A stretch of DNA of 64,000 nucleotides from Nocardioides furvisabuli (GCF_021083185.1 NZ_JAIGQB010000008.1:124001-188000); one strand, 5' to 3'. Counted from the first letter of the stretch, positions 51,800-62,074 are shown. Made by a program: numbers and translations. The notes: a model not told the origin generated them from the letters alone.

Positions 51800-51813
51800 C
51801 GAACACGTGTTCG
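51800..51813. promoter_or_regulatory. LexA/SOS box upstream of recA
   Basis: CGAACACGTGTTCG is a perfect 14-bp palindrome matching the actinobacterial and Bacillus LexA consensus CGAAC-N4-GTTCG. It is the only such match I noticed in the window and sits in the 208-bp gap before recA. Confidence 0.88.
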
Positions 51814-51871
51814 ATGGCAGCCGCCGCGCGGCGTGTCGCGCAGATGCTCTCGCCGGTCGGACGGGTCGGGC

Positions 51872-53125
51872 TCAGGACGTACGGGTGAGCCGGCCGGCCG
51901 CCACGACGGCGAGGGCGAGCAGGGCCGCGAAGAGGGCGAGCGCCGGGTAGCCCAGTGCCCCCACGATGACCCCGGCGAACGCGCCGCCGCCGGCCGCGGT
52001 GAGCGCCATGGCCATGTCGGAGGTGCCCTGCACGTCCGTGCGCGCCGCGACCGGGGTGCGGTCGGCGATCACGGTGGAGGCGGCGACGGTCGCGCACGAC
52101 CAGCCGAGACCGAGCAGGAACAGGCCGGCGAAGATCTGCCACGAGGAGCCCTCCGGCGACAGCCCGCAGAGCGCGAGCGACACCAGCAGGACCACTCCCC
52201 CGGCGACCAGCACCGGCGAGCGCCCGAAGCGGTCCGCCGCCCACCCGACGACGGGCGAGAAGGCGAACATGCCGAGCACGTGGACCGAGATGACGAATCC
52301 GATGACCTCGAGGTGAGCGCCACCGTGCTCCATGTGGAGCGGCGTCATGATCATCACCGTCACCATCGCCGCATGGGCGCACGCCATCGCGACCACAGCT
52401 GCCCCGACCGCAGGCACGTCCCGCACGACCGTGGTGAAGGCCGCCCACGACCTGCCCCGCACGTGCGGCGCGTCGTGCGGCACGACCCCGGCCGCCTCCT
52501 GGGCGAGCAGGAGCGGGTCGGGCCGCAGCCGCACCCAGACCCACAGGGCCGCCAGCACGAGCACGACCGAGCCGATCGCGAAACCGCCGGTGAGCTCCGG
52601 GATGCCGAGCGGACGGGCGACGTTTCCGCCGACGCCCACCAGGTTGGGCCCCGCGACGGCGCCGATCGTCGTGGCCCACACGACCACCGACAGCGCGCGG
52701 GCGCGGTGCGCCTCGGGCGCGAGGTCGGTCGCGGCGTAGCGCGAGCTGCTGTTCACCGCCGTCGTCGCCCCGAGCAGCACGGCACCGACGAGCAGGACCG
52801 CCATCGAGTCGACGACGCCCGCCAGGACGGCGAGCAGCGCCCCGGTGGCTCCGGCGAGATAGCCGAGCACGATCCCGATGCGGCGTCCGCGTCGGCGCAT
52901 CACCCGCGCGAGGACGTACGCCGCTGCGGCCGTGCCGAGGACCTGGAAGGTCTGGGCGAGCCCAGCGAGCGTCTCGCTGCCGGAGATGTCGCGCGCCAGC
53001 AGGGATGCGGTGGCCACGCCGATGGTGACACCGACGGCTCCGACGGCCTGGGAGACGACGAGCGTGCGGACGGTGTGACGCTGGACCTGCGCGACGTCGA
53101 GGACCGCGCCGACCTCGCTGGTCAC
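51872..53125 (-). CDS. MFS transporter
   Basis: 417-residue protein with about 12 transmembrane segments and the loop 2-3 region [20 protein letters not shown] and [17 protein letters not shown], which are the Arg-rich MFS motifs. It resembles drug or metabolite exporters of the MFS_1 type; no substrate can be told. GTG 53125 overlaps the DUF3046 stop as GTGA, so DUF3046 and this gene are coupled. It lies between DUF3046 and recA, which are neighbours in many relatives. Confidence 0.88.
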   Translation of the reverse strand: MTSEVGAVLDVAQVQRHTVRTLVVSQAVGAVGVTIGVATASLLARDISGSETLAGLAQTFQVLGTAAAAYVLARVMRRRGRRIGIVLGYLAGATGALLAVLAGVVDSMAVLLVGAVLLGATTAVNSSSRYAATDLAPEAHRARALSVVVWATTIGAVAGPNLVGVGGNVARPLGIPELTGGFAIGSVVLVLAALWVWVRLRPDPLLLAQEAAGVVPHDAPHVRGRSWAAFTTVVRDVPAVGAAVVAMACAHAAMVTVMIMTPLHMEHGGAHLEVIGFVISVHVLGMFAFSPVVGWAADRFGRSPVLVAGGVVLLVSLALCGLSPEGSSWQIFAGLFLLGLGWSCATVAASTVIADRTPVAARTDVQGTSDMAMALTAAGGGAFAGVIVGALGYPALALFAALLALAVVAAGRLTRTS

Positions 53126-53316
53126 CGCTCGCTGTCCGGGAGCTCGAGCTGGCGCCAGACGGCGGCCCAGACCTGCTTGGGCGGCACTCCGGCGTCGAGC
53201 GCCTCCTGGGTCGTGCGCCCGTCGAGGTCGCGGACGACGGTGAGCTCGGCCCAGGTGCGGGAGTAGCTGCGTCCCAGCGCCTGGTCGAGCCGCGCCCAGA
53301 ACTCGGTGTGCCTCAT
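53122..53316 (-). CDS. DUF3046 family protein
   Basis: 64-residue protein fitting DUF3046 in full (RHTEFWARLDQALGRSYSRT, ALDAGVPPKQVWAAVWRQLE). The family is actinobacterial, found beside recA-recX, and its function is unknown. Translation is coupled to the MFS gene that follows. Confidence 0.9.
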   Translation of the reverse strand: MRHTEFWARLDQALGRSYSRTWAELTVVRDLDGRTTQEALDAGVPPKQVWAAVWRQLELPDSER

Positions 53317-53413
53317 GGGGACACCGAATCACGGACCGCCGACACCTCGACCCACGACTCCCCCCGATGGCCCGCGATGCCCGATCGGAGCGAGACGACG
53401 GTCTTGTCCAGGC

Positions 53414-53950
53414 TCATCCGACGCGGACGTCGTGGAGGTGGTGGACGACGTCGTGCAGGTGGTAGCTGCCAAGAGACGCCACGGTGAAGACGGAGCCGTC
53501 TGACCGCAGCCCCCGCCGGTCCCTCGAGGCGTCCGTGACCGTGGCGTAGAGCCCGGCGACGGTTCCGGCGGCCTCGATCAGCCCGACCGCCACCTCCGCG
53601 GGGTCCTGGCTGCCGTAGGCGCTCTCGATCGCGGTCGCGTCCTGGTCCCAGTTGGCGAAGGCGGGCTCGTCGACCTCCAGCATCAGCCGCACCCGCTCCG
53701 CGAAGACGACGTGGACGTCGCGCACGTGGCAGGCGTACTCCAGCGGCGACCACACCGACGGCGTGGGGCGTGTGCCGACGTCCGCGCGCGCGAGCACGTC
53801 CGACCACGCCATCGCGGTGTCGTGGATCCGCGTCGGCAGGGCGTCCAGCGACTGCGCGGCCGCGTCGAAGCCGCACTCCGGGCACGGCCGCTCCAGGACC
53901 CACGTCCAGTCCTTGGTGTCCGGGACGATCGCGTCGGGCGCAGCGCTCAT
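53414..53950 (-). CDS. DinB-family protein
   Basis: 178-residue four-helix metal-binding protein. Likely metal His residues are in YACHVRDVH near residue 75 and HDVVHHLHDV at the C-terminus, the layout of the DinB/mycothiol-dependent maleylpyruvate isomerase superfamily. The N-terminal ERPCPECGFDA adds a CxxC pair. A thiol-transfer reaction is possible but not shown. ATG 53950 is chosen over ATG 53959. Confidence 0.82.
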   Translation of the reverse strand: MSAAPDAIVPDTKDWTWVLERPCPECGFDAAAQSLDALPTRIHDTAMAWSDVLARADVGTRPTPSVWSPLEYACHVRDVHVVFAERVRLMLEVDEPAFANWDQDATAIESAYGSQDPAEVAVGLIEAAGTVAGLYATVTDASRDRRGLRSDGSVFTVASLGSYHLHDVVHHLHDVRVG

Positions 53951-53996
53951 GCCCGCCATCCAACCAGCCGCGCGGGCCGGGGAGCACCACTCCCGG

Positions 53997-55613
53997 TCAG
54001 GCCAGGCCGAGCTCCCGGGTCGAGACCTCGCGCATCTCGACCTTGCGGACCTTGCCGGTCACTGTCATCGGGAACTCCTCGACGACCATGACGTAGCGCG
54101 GGACCTTGTAGTGCGCCAGCCGACCGCTGGCGTAGGCGCGGACCCCGACGGCGTCCAGCGGCTCGGTGCCCGGACGCATCCGGAGCCAGGCGCACAGCTC
54201 CTCGCCGTACTTCGCGTCCGGGACGCCCACGACCTGGACGTCCTCGATGTCGGGATGGGTGTAGAGGAACTCCTCGATCTCGCGGGGGTAGATGTTCTCC
54301 CCACCCCGGATCACCATGTCCTTGATGCGACCCGTGATCCGGACGTAGCCCTCCTCGTCCATCACGCCGAGGTCCCCGGTGTGCATCCACCCGTCGGCGT
54401 CGACGGCCTCGCGCGTCTTCTCCTCGTCCTGCCAGTAGCCGAGCATCACCGAGTAGCCGCGGGTGCAGAACTCCCCCGCCTCGCCGCGCGGCACGGTGTC
54501 GCCGCTGACCGGGTCGACGATCTTGACCTCGAGGTGCGGGCACACCCGGCCGACGGTGCCGACCTTGCGCTCGAGGGAGTCGTCGCGCCGGGTCTGCGTG
54601 GAGACCGGCGACGTCTCGGTCATGCCGTAGGCGATGGTCATCTCGTCGATCCCGGCGGTGATGAGCTTCTTCATCATCTCCTCGGGACATGGCGAGCCGG
54701 CCATGATCCCGGTGCGGACGCTGGAGAGGTCGTAGGAAGCCAGGTCCGGCAGCGCCCACTCGGCGATGAACATCGTCGGCACGCCGTAGAGCGACGTGCA
54801 GCGCTCCTGCGAGACCGCCTGCAGGGTCAACGCGGGGTCGAAGCCCGGTGCCGGGATGACCATGGTCGCGCCGTGCGTGACGCAGGCCAGGTTGCCCATC
54901 ACCATCCCGAAGCAGTGGTAGAAGGGCACCGGGATGCAGACCCGGTCGGCCTCGGTGTAGCCGCAGACCTCACCGACGAGGTAGCCGTTGTTGAGAATGT
55001 TGCGGTGGCTGAGAGTGGCGCCCTTGGGGTAGCCGGTCGTGCCGGAGGTGTACTGGATGTTGATCGCGTCGTCGGGTCTCAGCGCGGCCTCGCGCGCGGC
55101 CAGGTCGTCGTCGCCGACGCCCTCGCCCTCGGCGACCAGGCCTGCCCAGCTGTCGGGGTCGTCGAGGAGGACGACCCGCTCGAGGGTCGGGTTGTGCTCG
55201 GCCGTCTCCTCGACCATCGCGCGGTAGTCGCTGGTGCGGAACGACGTCGCGCTCACCAGCATCCGCATCCCGCTCTGGTTGACGGCGTAGGACAACTCGT
55301 GGGTGCGGTAGGACGGGTTCACGTTGACCAGGATCGCGCCGACCCGCGCCGTGGCGAGCTGTACCAACGTCCACTCGGCGCTGTTCGGCCCCCAGATGCC
55401 GACCCGGTCCCCGGCCTCGATCCCGGCGCCGATCAGGCCGCGCGCGAGGGCGGCGACGTCCCGGTCGAGCTCGACCCACGTCCAGCGCCGCCCGGTCGCG
55501 CACTCGACGAGCGCCTCGCGGTCGGCGTACGTCGAGACGGTGCGCGCGAGGGTGGCGCCGATCGTCTCCTCCAGCAGCGCCGGCGTGGTCTCTCCCTGGG
55601 CGTAGGAATCCAT
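53997..55613 (-). CDS. Acyl-CoA synthetase (AMP-binding, FadD-like)
   Basis: 538-residue ANL-superfamily adenylating enzyme that activates a carboxylate and transfers it to CoA. The AMP-binding loop is [16 protein letters not shown], the adenine site is YGMTETSP, and motifs GWMHTGDLG and [16 protein letters not shown] are intact, with the catalytic Lys in [11 protein letters not shown]. It is close to medium-chain or aryl-CoA synthetases used in fatty-acid catabolism. ATG 55613 has TAGGTT 7 nt upstream (leaderless). The gene stands alone beside the DinB-like gene. Confidence 0.93.
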   Translation of the reverse strand: MDSYAQGETTPALLEETIGATLARTVSTYADREALVECATGRRWTWVELDRDVAALARGLIGAGIEAGDRVGIWGPNSAEWTLVQLATARVGAILVNVNPSYRTHELSYAVNQSGMRMLVSATSFRTSDYRAMVEETAEHNPTLERVVLLDDPDSWAGLVAEGEGVGDDDLAAREAALRPDDAINIQYTSGTTGYPKGATLSHRNILNNGYLVGEVCGYTEADRVCIPVPFYHCFGMVMGNLACVTHGATMVIPAPGFDPALTLQAVSQERCTSLYGVPTMFIAEWALPDLASYDLSSVRTGIMAGSPCPEEMMKKLITAGIDEMTIAYGMTETSPVSTQTRRDDSLERKVGTVGRVCPHLEVKIVDPVSGDTVPRGEAGEFCTRGYSVMLGYWQDEEKTREAVDADGWMHTGDLGVMDEEGYVRITGRIKDMVIRGGENIYPREIEEFLYTHPDIEDVQVVGVPDAKYGEELCAWLRMRPGTEPLDAVGVRAYASGRLAHYKVPRYVMVVEEFPMTVTGKVRKVEMREVSTRELGLA

Positions 55614-55656
55614 GCCCGGCAACCTACGACGCGCATCCGGTGCGTCGCCAGAGCCC

Positions 55657-56457
55657 TCAGGTCAGCAGCAGCGTGTCGAGGCGACGGCGTACGACGAGCA
55701 GCCCGACGATGCCCATCACGACGAGGTAGACGACCGAGACCGCCGACTCCCAGGTCACGACGCCCGTGGTGAGCTCGCGGCACAGCACGACGCCGCGGAA
55801 GAGCGGCGTGGCCTCCACGATCCAGCGCAGCACGCCGTTGCCGAACGCCTCGACGGGGAAGAAGGTCGCAGAGAAGAGGAACAGCGGCATCTGCGCGAGG
55901 GTGATCTTGTCGAAGTCCTGCCAGCTCTTCATCCAGGTCGTCAGCGCCATGCACACGGCTGAGAAGGCGAAGGCGATCAGCACGGTGGCCGGCAGCGCCA
56001 GCAGTGCCCACCACGACTCGACCAGTCCCATCGCGACCATGACCAGCAGGAAGGCCGCGGAGTAGACCGAGCCGCGCATCAGGCCCCAGGTGATCTCCCC
56101 GCGCGCGATGTCGCCGGTGGAGAGCGGGGTGGCGAGCATCTGGTCGTAGAGCTTCTCGTACTTGAGCTTGAAGAAGACGTTGAACGTCGAGTCGAGGAGC
56201 GCGCCGTTGAACGCCGAGGTGGCGAGCATCGCGGGCGCGACGAAGGTGGCGTAGGGCACCTGCTCGCCGTGGAACTCGAAGCCGTCGATGAGCTGGCCGA
56301 CGCCGATGCCGATCGAGAAGAGGTAGAGGAGGGGCTCGAGGAAGCCGGTGAGGAAGAGCTTCCACGCCGACCTGTAGACGATGAAGTTGCGCAGCACGAG
56401 CAGACGAGCAGCACTGACCGGCGTCAGGGGCGCGGGGATCCCGGTCACGAGCGCCAC
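55657..56457 (-). CDS. ABC-2 type transporter permease 1
   Basis: 266-residue membrane protein with six hydrophobic segments, and the ABC-2 landmarks [24 protein letters not shown] and [22 protein letters not shown]. Translation begins at GTG 56457 just after permease 2, with a 1-bp gap. It should pair with permease 2 to form the channel. Confidence 0.88.
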   Translation of the reverse strand: MALVTGIPAPLTPVSAARLLVLRNFIVYRSAWKLFLTGFLEPLLYLFSIGIGVGQLIDGFEFHGEQVPYATFVAPAMLATSAFNGALLDSTFNVFFKLKYEKLYDQMLATPLSTGDIARGEITWGLMRGSVYSAAFLLVMVAMGLVESWWALLALPATVLIAFAFSAVCMALTTWMKSWQDFDKITLAQMPLFLFSATFFPVEAFGNGVLRWIVEATPLFRGVVLCRELTTGVVTWESAVSVVYLVVMGIVGLLVVRRRLDTLLLT

Positions 56458-56458
56458 C

Positions 56459-57286
56459 TCAGACCTCCAGCCGCTTGTCGAGGCCGGTGACGGCCCAGCG
56501 CCAGCCGACGAGGCACAGCACCACGAGGATGCCGGCGTTGAGGGCGGCGAGGGACCAGTCGACGGTGTCGAGGCACAGCATCCGCGACAGCGAGACGCCG
56601 TGCCACAGCGGCGTCAGCCGAGCGACCCACTCGAGCACGGGGCCGAGGTTGGCGATGGGGAAGAACGCACCGGAGAACAGCGTCAGGGGCAGCACGCCGA
56701 GGCGGAAGAGCAGGCCGAAGCCTTCCTCGGACCTGAGCCGCGCGGAGTAGCCGAAGGCGAGGGTGGCGAAGGCGCTGCCCACCAGCACCTGCGAGACCCA
56801 CGCGAGGATCGGGCCCCACCACGTCTCGAAGACGCCGAAGGGCGCCAGGACGAGCATGAAGACCGCGCACGCCGAGGCGATCCGGAAGACCACGAAGCAC
56901 AGGAAGGCGTTGACCAGGTCACGCACTGCGAGGGGGGTCGCCAGCTGGGCGAAGAACGTCTTGTGCCACTTGATGGCCCCCATCACGGGGTACGTCGTCT
57001 CACTGACCGCGATCGTCATCGCGTGCGCGGCGACCAGCCCGGGCACGATGAACGCGAGGTAGGAGGTGGCGCCTTCGAGGCGATCGGGGTCGACGTCGAT
57101 GAAGCCGCCGAGCAGGACGCCCATCGCGAGGACGTAGAAGAGCGGGGTCACGAAGGAGTTGGCCACTCCCCCGCGCCAGGTGCGCTTGTAGACGGTGAGC
57201 CAGTAGTCGTACTGCCGGGTGATGCCCTCACGCACCGACAGCGAGCCGGTCGGACGGGTGGCGGGACGCGCAGCTGTGATGGCCAT
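56459..57286 (-). CDS. ABC-2 type transporter permease 2
   Basis: 275-residue membrane protein with six hydrophobic segments and the ABC-2 motif LGVLPLTLFSGAFFPIANLG. ATG 57286 shares a base with the stop of the ATPase gene (TGATG). Its sequence is related to permease 1, so the exporter is heterodimeric, in the style of DrrAB-like or nodulation-factor exporters. Confidence 0.88.
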   Translation of the reverse strand: MAITAARPATRPTGSLSVREGITRQYDYWLTVYKRTWRGGVANSFVTPLFYVLAMGVLLGGFIDVDPDRLEGATSYLAFIVPGLVAAHAMTIAVSETTYPVMGAIKWHKTFFAQLATPLAVRDLVNAFLCFVVFRIASACAVFMLVLAPFGVFETWWGPILAWVSQVLVGSAFATLAFGYSARLRSEEGFGLLFRLGVLPLTLFSGAFFPIANLGPVLEWVARLTPLWHGVSLSRMLCLDTVDWSLAALNAGILVVLCLVGWRWAVTGLDKRLEV

Positions 57287-58212
57287 CAGTCCGCCAGGCT
57301 CCGACCGGTGAGGCGGAGGAAGACGTCCTCGAGCGTGGAGCGGCGCACGAGCGTGGCGATCGGCTGCAGACCTCGTTCGAGGACGGCGGTGACGACCTCC
57401 TCGCCCTTGTCGCTGTAGACGAGGAGGCGGTCGGGCAGCACCTCGACGCGCTCGCCGAGGTCCTCGACCTTCTCCGCGAGCGCCTCGTGCTCGCCGACGC
57501 CGAAGCGCAGCTCGGCGACCTCACGGGTGGAGTGGGCGTCGATGAGCTCGCGGGGGGAACCCTCGGCGGCGATCAGTCCCTTGTCCATCACCACGAGCCG
57601 GTCGCAGAGCTGCTCGGCCTCGTCCATGTAGTGGGTGGTGATCACGAGGGTCACCCCGGCCTGCTTGAGCCGGAAGAGCTGGTCCCAGAGCACGTGGCGG
57701 GCCTGCGGGTCGAGGCCGGTCGTCGGCTCGTCGAGGAGCAGCAGGTCAGGACTGTTGATCAGGCTCCGCGCGATGGTCAGGCGCCTCTTCATGCCGCCCG
57801 ACAGGTTCTCGACCTTGGCCTTGGCCTTGTCGGTGATCTGCGCGAACTCCAGCAGCTCGTGGGCGCGGTCGCGGCAGGTGGCGCGGTCGATGCCGAAGTA
57901 GCGACCGTAGATGTAGAGGTTGTCGAAGACGCTGAGCTCGTTGTCGAGCGTGTCCTCCTGCGGGCACACGCCGAGGCGCCCACGGATGGCCGGGCCGTCG
58001 GTGGCGGGGTCCATGCCGAGGATGCGCAGCTCCCCGGACGAGACCGGGCTGACGGAGGCGATCATGCGCATCGTGCTCGACTTGCCGGCGCCGTTGGGGC
58101 CGAGGAAGCCGAAGGCCTCGCCGCGTCGCACCTCGACGTCGATGCCCTTCACTGCCTCGAAGTCGCCGAACGACTTGCGCAGTCCCCGTGCCGAGATCAT
58201 GGAGTCCGTCAC
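57286..58212 (-). CDS. ABC-2 type exporter ATPase (DrrA-like)
   Basis: 308-residue ATPase. Walker A is GPNGAGKSS, the signature is LSGGMKRRL, Walker B is LLLLDEPTTGLDP and the His switch is in TTHYMDE. The last 80 residues form the DrrA-type C-terminal domain (RELIDAHSTREVAELRFG). GTG 58212 is preferred over ATG 58200 because a TAGTGT box lies 8 nt upstream. It heads a three-gene exporter operon; the substrate is unknown. Confidence 0.92.
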   Translation of the reverse strand: MTDSMISARGLRKSFGDFEAVKGIDVEVRRGEAFGFLGPNGAGKSSTMRMIASVSPVSSGELRILGMDPATDGPAIRGRLGVCPQEDTLDNELSVFDNLYIYGRYFGIDRATCRDRAHELLEFAQITDKAKAKVENLSGGMKRRLTIARSLINSPDLLLLDEPTTGLDPQARHVLWDQLFRLKQAGVTLVITTHYMDEAEQLCDRLVVMDKGLIAAEGSPRELIDAHSTREVAELRFGVGEHEALAEKVEDLGERVEVLPDRLLVYSDKGEEVVTAVLERGLQPIATLVRRSTLEDVFLRLTGRSLAD

Positions 58213-58267
58213 ACCCGCCGACACTAGAGCAGAGTGCCGACAATGCGGTATCCACCTCCCTACCCGC

Positions 58268-59698
58268 TCATCGCGTGACGACGTAGGTCCGGACCGGTCC
58301 GGACGGCCCGCTCCCGAGGTAGCCGTCGTCGTGCATCCGCGCGACCTGGTCCCGCACCGAGCCGTGACCTGACGCCTCGGCCGCAGCGGCACCTGCGGCG
58401 TAGCGGTCGAGGTCGTGGTTGTCCGCGATCCGGTGGGTGCCGCCGTCGAAGAGCACGGTCGTCCGGTGGGGCTGGTCGGGATTGTCCTCCCCGTCGAGGA
58501 GCGGCACCGCGTCGCCGCGGTTCTCGAGGTGGAGGGCGTGGGTGCCGTCGGGGAGCTGCGCCACCTGCGCGGTCGGCGACCCCGCGGTCACCACGTGCTC
58601 GACGTCGAAGTGGCGCGTGAAGTCGGGGTCGGCCGCCAGCGACGTCGCCACCATTCCGCCCTGGGAGTGGCCCACCAGCGTCACGGCCTTGCCGTCGAGG
58701 CCGGCGTCGAGCATCGCCGACCGGATGCCACGGCCGTAGGCGCTGTCCGTGCCGCCGATCAGCTGGTAGTTGGTCTCCATGTCGCGGACCAGGCCGCCGT
58801 TGGGCAGGGGCCGCATGTCGTCGGTGCCGGGCAGGTAGACGACGTAGCGCTCCTCCCCCACCTGCTGGACCTGGATCGCCCCATGCATGGCCTCGGCGTG
58901 CGGTCCGGCGTCGAGATCGTTGACGGCGGCGAGCTGCTCGACCAACGCCCGGAGGCTGTCCGGAAGCACCTCCTCGGCACCGCCCTCGACGACGTCGACG
59001 CGGGCGACCGAGTAGTCGGTGTCGTCGCCGAGCAGCAGCGCCATCAGGCGTGCCGCGTCGTTGGTGGTGGGCTGACCGACCGGCCCGTCGCCGGGATCGA
59101 GCAGACCCAGCCCGGGCACGAGCGACCCGACCAGCCCGCCCCCGCTGTTGACCAGGTGCTGCACCAGTCCGGGGTGCTCGTGGAGCAGTGACCCGAGCTC
59201 GTCGGTGAGGCGCTCCTCGAGCGCCTGCTGCTCCTCCCGCGTGAGCGAGGACCAGCACGCGTGACCGACTCCCCCCGCCGCCAGCAGCGCGGGCAGGGCC
59301 GTCACGGTCCCCGTCAGCACGACCCGCCCGAGCGTGTGGTCGATCGTCTCCGTGGCGTGCCGCGACAGGGCGTCGCACGCCCGGAACGCCGCCACCACGG
59401 CGCGTACGCCGAGCGCGTCGGCCTCGATGCCCACGGCGCGGACCGCGAGGCCGTCCGTGCCGGCGGTGGCGCCGAGCACCTGGACCTCGGCGTCGGCGAA
59501 GGACTGCGGCGAGAGCACCGCCGACTCGAGCAGGTCGCCGTCGGCCACGACCCGCACCCCGAGGCCCGCCATCTCGACGAGGTCCCCGGCGTGCTGCTCG
59601 TAGCGCGCCGCGAGGCCGAGCATCTGCTCGTAGCCCGCCTCCACGCCGTGGGAGCCTCCGGTCACGGACTCGATCGGGGGCAGGCTCCCGCGGCTCAC
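58268..59698 (-). CDS. Alpha/beta-hydrolase fused to a helical N-terminus
   Basis: 476-residue protein. Residues 1-190 are mostly helical (GYEQMLGLAARYEQHAGDL, AVRAVGIEADALGVRAVVAA), and residues 250-450 form an alpha/beta-hydrolase: YVVYLPGTDD, the nucleophile elbow TLVGHSQGGMVATSLA, an Asp candidate in ENRGDAVPLL and a His in ADNHDLDRYA. No signal peptide is visible. The N-terminal helices suggest WXG100/LXG-like delivery by a type VII secretion system. GTG 59698 overlaps the EspG-like gene as GTGA, so the three genes are coupled. Confidence 0.8.
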   Translation of the reverse strand: MSRGSLPPIESVTGGSHGVEAGYEQMLGLAARYEQHAGDLVEMAGLGVRVVADGDLLESAVLSPQSFADAEVQVLGATAGTDGLAVRAVGIEADALGVRAVVAAFRACDALSRHATETIDHTLGRVVLTGTVTALPALLAAGGVGHACWSSLTREEQQALEERLTDELGSLLHEHPGLVQHLVNSGGGLVGSLVPGLGLLDPGDGPVGQPTTNDAARLMALLLGDDTDYSVARVDVVEGGAEEVLPDSLRALVEQLAAVNDLDAGPHAEAMHGAIQVQQVGEERYVVYLPGTDDMRPLPNGGLVRDMETNYQLIGGTDSAYGRGIRSAMLDAGLDGKAVTLVGHSQGGMVATSLAADPDFTRHFDVEHVVTAGSPTAQVAQLPDGTHALHLENRGDAVPLLDGEDNPDQPHRTTVLFDGGTHRIADNHDLDRYAAGAAAAEASGHGSVRDQVARMHDDGYLGSGPSGPVRTYVVTR

Positions 59699-60633
59699 GA
59701 GGTGACCCCGGCGGCGCGCACCGCCAGCTCGCGCGGGAGGTCGACGACGCTGCGGCGCTCGATGCGGACCATCGTCCAGCCGTCGCGGGTGAGGGGCGTG
59801 AGCGAGCGCCAGCCGTCGCTGAGGAGCACCCACTCGAGGATGCCGGCGGCGGGACGCCCGCGCCGACCGCGACCCATCACGGCGGCGTGCAGCCGCCCGC
59901 GTGAGTCGGCCTCGAGCTGCTCGTGCCACAGGCGTACGTCGGCGTTGGCGGCGCTCTCCAGGGCGTCGGTCGAGTCCCCCGCGAGCGTCGTCCCTGCATG
60001 GTCGGCGACCATCGCGTCGAGGAGCTCGGTGCGGTGTCGTCGGACCGCCTCGCCGGTGGCGAGCAGGAGCTCCCACGGGGTCTCGAGGACGGCGGGAAGC
60101 GGGGCGGCGTACTGGCTCTCGCACAGCGTCGCGGTGTCGACGTGGGCGGTCCGACCGAGCTCGAGCCACCAGTCCTCGGCGGCGAGCCAGGCCAGCTCGA
60201 AGGCGACGCCGTCGCCGGTCGAGAGGCACACCACCCAGTCGTCGAGGTTGCGGTGCCAGCTGCGGACTCGGACCGTCCCGCGACGCAGGCGCACCAGCAC
60301 CTCGAGCTCGACGGCGAGTGCCGGGGCGTGCCACACGGTGAGGACCGCCCGGCCCTCCTCGGTGGGTACGCCGTCCGCGAGGAGGGTGGCGGCCACGAGC
60401 GCCTCGTCGAGGTCGTCCACCGTTGCGCCGGGCGCGGTCCCCTCGTCGCCGAGCCGACCGCCGAGGCCGGCCGACGCACCGCCCGCCGGCACAGGCATCG
60501 GCGCGACCGGCGACGGCACCCCGGTGAGCTCAGCCAGGCGGTCGACGGCTGCACGGGTGAGGCGTACGCGTCGCGGGGTGACGGTCGGCTTGTCGACCTC
60601 GTCGCCGCGGGCGTCGAGCAGGATGGCGTTCAT
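59695..60633 (-). CDS. EspG-like protein (possible type VII secretion chaperone)
   Basis: 312-residue protein with no sure family. A beta-sheet-rich core (AVELEVLVRLRRGTVRVRSW) and a long C-terminal helical part resemble EspG chaperones of the ESX type in broad layout, which is a weak clue. It is linked by ATGA overlap to a WXG100-like gene and by GTGA to the hydrolase, exactly where a chaperone would be expected. Treat the name as a hypothesis. Confidence 0.6.
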   Translation of the reverse strand: MNAILLDARGDEVDKPTVTPRRVRLTRAAVDRLAELTGVPSPVAPMPVPAGGASAGLGGRLGDEGTAPGATVDDLDEALVAATLLADGVPTEEGRAVLTVWHAPALAVELEVLVRLRRGTVRVRSWHRNLDDWVVCLSTGDGVAFELAWLAAEDWWLELGRTAHVDTATLCESQYAAPLPAVLETPWELLLATGEAVRRHRTELLDAMVADHAGTTLAGDSTDALESAANADVRLWHEQLEADSRGRLHAAVMGRGRRGRPAAGILEWVLLSDGWRSLTPLTRDGWTMVRIERRSVVDLPRELAVRAAGVTS

Positions 60634-61085
60634 CGCGCACCCCCGGTCAACCGGCCGGGCACGTCGAGCCAGTCGCGGTGGCCCTCGGGTGGCGGCCGGA
60701 AGCTCGCCAGCAGCTCGTCGACCGGGTCGGGGGCGAGGTCCCGGACCCGGTCGAGTGCCGTGTCGGCCAGGCTCGCGAGTCGGGCGCGGGCGCCCTCGAC
60801 CAGGCCCTGCACCCGCTGGGCGATGTCGCGGATGAGGTCCTTGAGCCGGTCGACCTCGTCGGCGTGGCGGCGCAGCGCGCGGGCGGCGTCGTCGTGCTCG
60901 TCGGCCGTGCGTCGCAGCGCGACCGCCCGCTCCGTCATCCGCTCGCGCATCGCCTGCGCGGCCCGGCCCTCCCACACGACCAGCTCGGACGCACCGACGA
61001 GCCGGTCCGCGCCCCGTCGGATCTCGGCCCCCTGGTCGCCCACCTGCTGGGCCAGCCGCCGGATCACCCGCGTGTCTCCGTACAT
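60630..61085 (-). CDS. WXG100-like protein
   Basis: 151-residue helical protein. The first 90 residues form two long helices around a WEG turn (LVGASELVVWEGRAAQAMRE), like WXG100 proteins with Glu between Trp and Gly. The C-terminal 55 residues are basic and Pro-rich, longer than the usual 100-residue ESAT-6. AGGAGAGG lies 4 nt before ATG 61085. Its start codon overlap with the next gene shows the three-gene unit. No ESX core gene (EccC, EccD) is in the window. Confidence 0.72.
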   Translation of the reverse strand: MYGDTRVIRRLAQQVGDQGAEIRRGADRLVGASELVVWEGRAAQAMRERMTERAVALRRTADEHDDAARALRRHADEVDRLKDLIRDIAQRVQGLVEGARARLASLADTALDRVRDLAPDPVDELLASFRPPPEGHRDWLDVPGRLTGGAR

Positions 61086-61221
61086 CTGCCTCTCCTCGCG
61101 CCCGCGGCGCCGTGGTGCGCCCACGGGTCCGATGCCCGGGCGGGAAGGGCGCCAAACGGGGGTGGCGCGGCCTGGGGACAAGGCCCGCGGACGCCTTCGT
61201 ACGCCTGCCTAGGGTGGGGGT

Positions 61222-61974
61222 GTGAACGACCCCGTCGTCGAACCCGTCTCGCCGCACCCGCCGGCGCTGCGCGGCACGGTGATGATGACCCAGCACTGGC
61301 GTGACCTGACCTTCCTGCACTGGGCCGTCGACCCGGCGCTGGTCGCCGATCGCATGCCCCCGGGCGTACGTCCCGACACCCTCGACGGCGTCACCTACGT
61401 CGGGCTGATCCCCTTCCGGATGGTGGGGGCGGGCGTCGCGCGCGGTCCGGGCGTGCCGTGGCTGGGCACCTTCCTCGAGACCAACGTGCGCCTCTACTCC
61501 GTCGACGAGACCGGTCGCCGCGGGATCGTCTTCCTCAGCCTCGACACCGATCGCGCGGGCGTCGTGCTCGGCGCCCGGGCGGCCTTCGGGCTGCCCTACC
61601 GCTGGGCCCGGATGCGTCACCACCGCGCCGGCGACGTGCACACCTACGACGCCCGCCTGCGCCACCCGGGTGCGCGTGGGTCGAGCCACCTGGTGGTCCG
61701 TGCCGGGGCACGGCGCGAGAGCACGCCGCTCGACGACTTCCTCAGTGCCCGATGGGGCCTGCACCAGCGCTGGTGGGGTCGGACGCTCTACGTCCCGAAC
61801 CAGCACGAGCCCTGGCCGGTGCACGACGCCGAGGTGCTCGCGCTCGACGACGGCCTGATGGCGTCGGTGGGACTGCCCGGTCTGGCGTCGCGCCCGCCCG
61901 ACCACGTCGGCTTCAGCCCGGGGGTGTTCACGGAGTTCGGCCTGCCCGGCGACGCTCGCCGCCCGCGCGCCTGA
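61222..61974 (+). CDS. YqjF/DUF2071 family protein
   Basis: 250-residue protein fitting the DUF2071 family: QHWRDLTFLHWAVDPALVADRMPPGV, YVGLIPFRMVGAG and FLETNVRLYSVDETGRRGIVF. The fold is that of acetoacetate decarboxylase, but the role is unknown. GTG 61222 has TAGGGT 6 nt upstream and no Shine-Dalgarno (leaderless). Divergent from the WXG100-like gene across 136 bp. Confidence 0.85.
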   Translation: MNDPVVEPVSPHPPALRGTVMMTQHWRDLTFLHWAVDPALVADRMPPGVRPDTLDGVTYVGLIPFRMVGAGVARGPGVPWLGTFLETNVRLYSVDETGRRGIVFLSLDTDRAGVVLGARAAFGLPYRWARMRHHRAGDVHTYDARLRHPGARGSSHLVVRAGARRESTPLDDFLSARWGLHQRWWGRTLYVPNQHEPWPVHDAEVLALDDGLMASVGLPGLASRPPDHVGFSPGVFTEFGLPGDARRPRA

Positions 61975-62074
61975 CCCGGGTCCGCCTCAGGGTCGGACCG
62001 GGGGTGATCCCGATGGCGGAACGGCACGCGTCGCAGCAGGCTGGAGGCACCAGCCGACCTCCCGGAGGACCACC

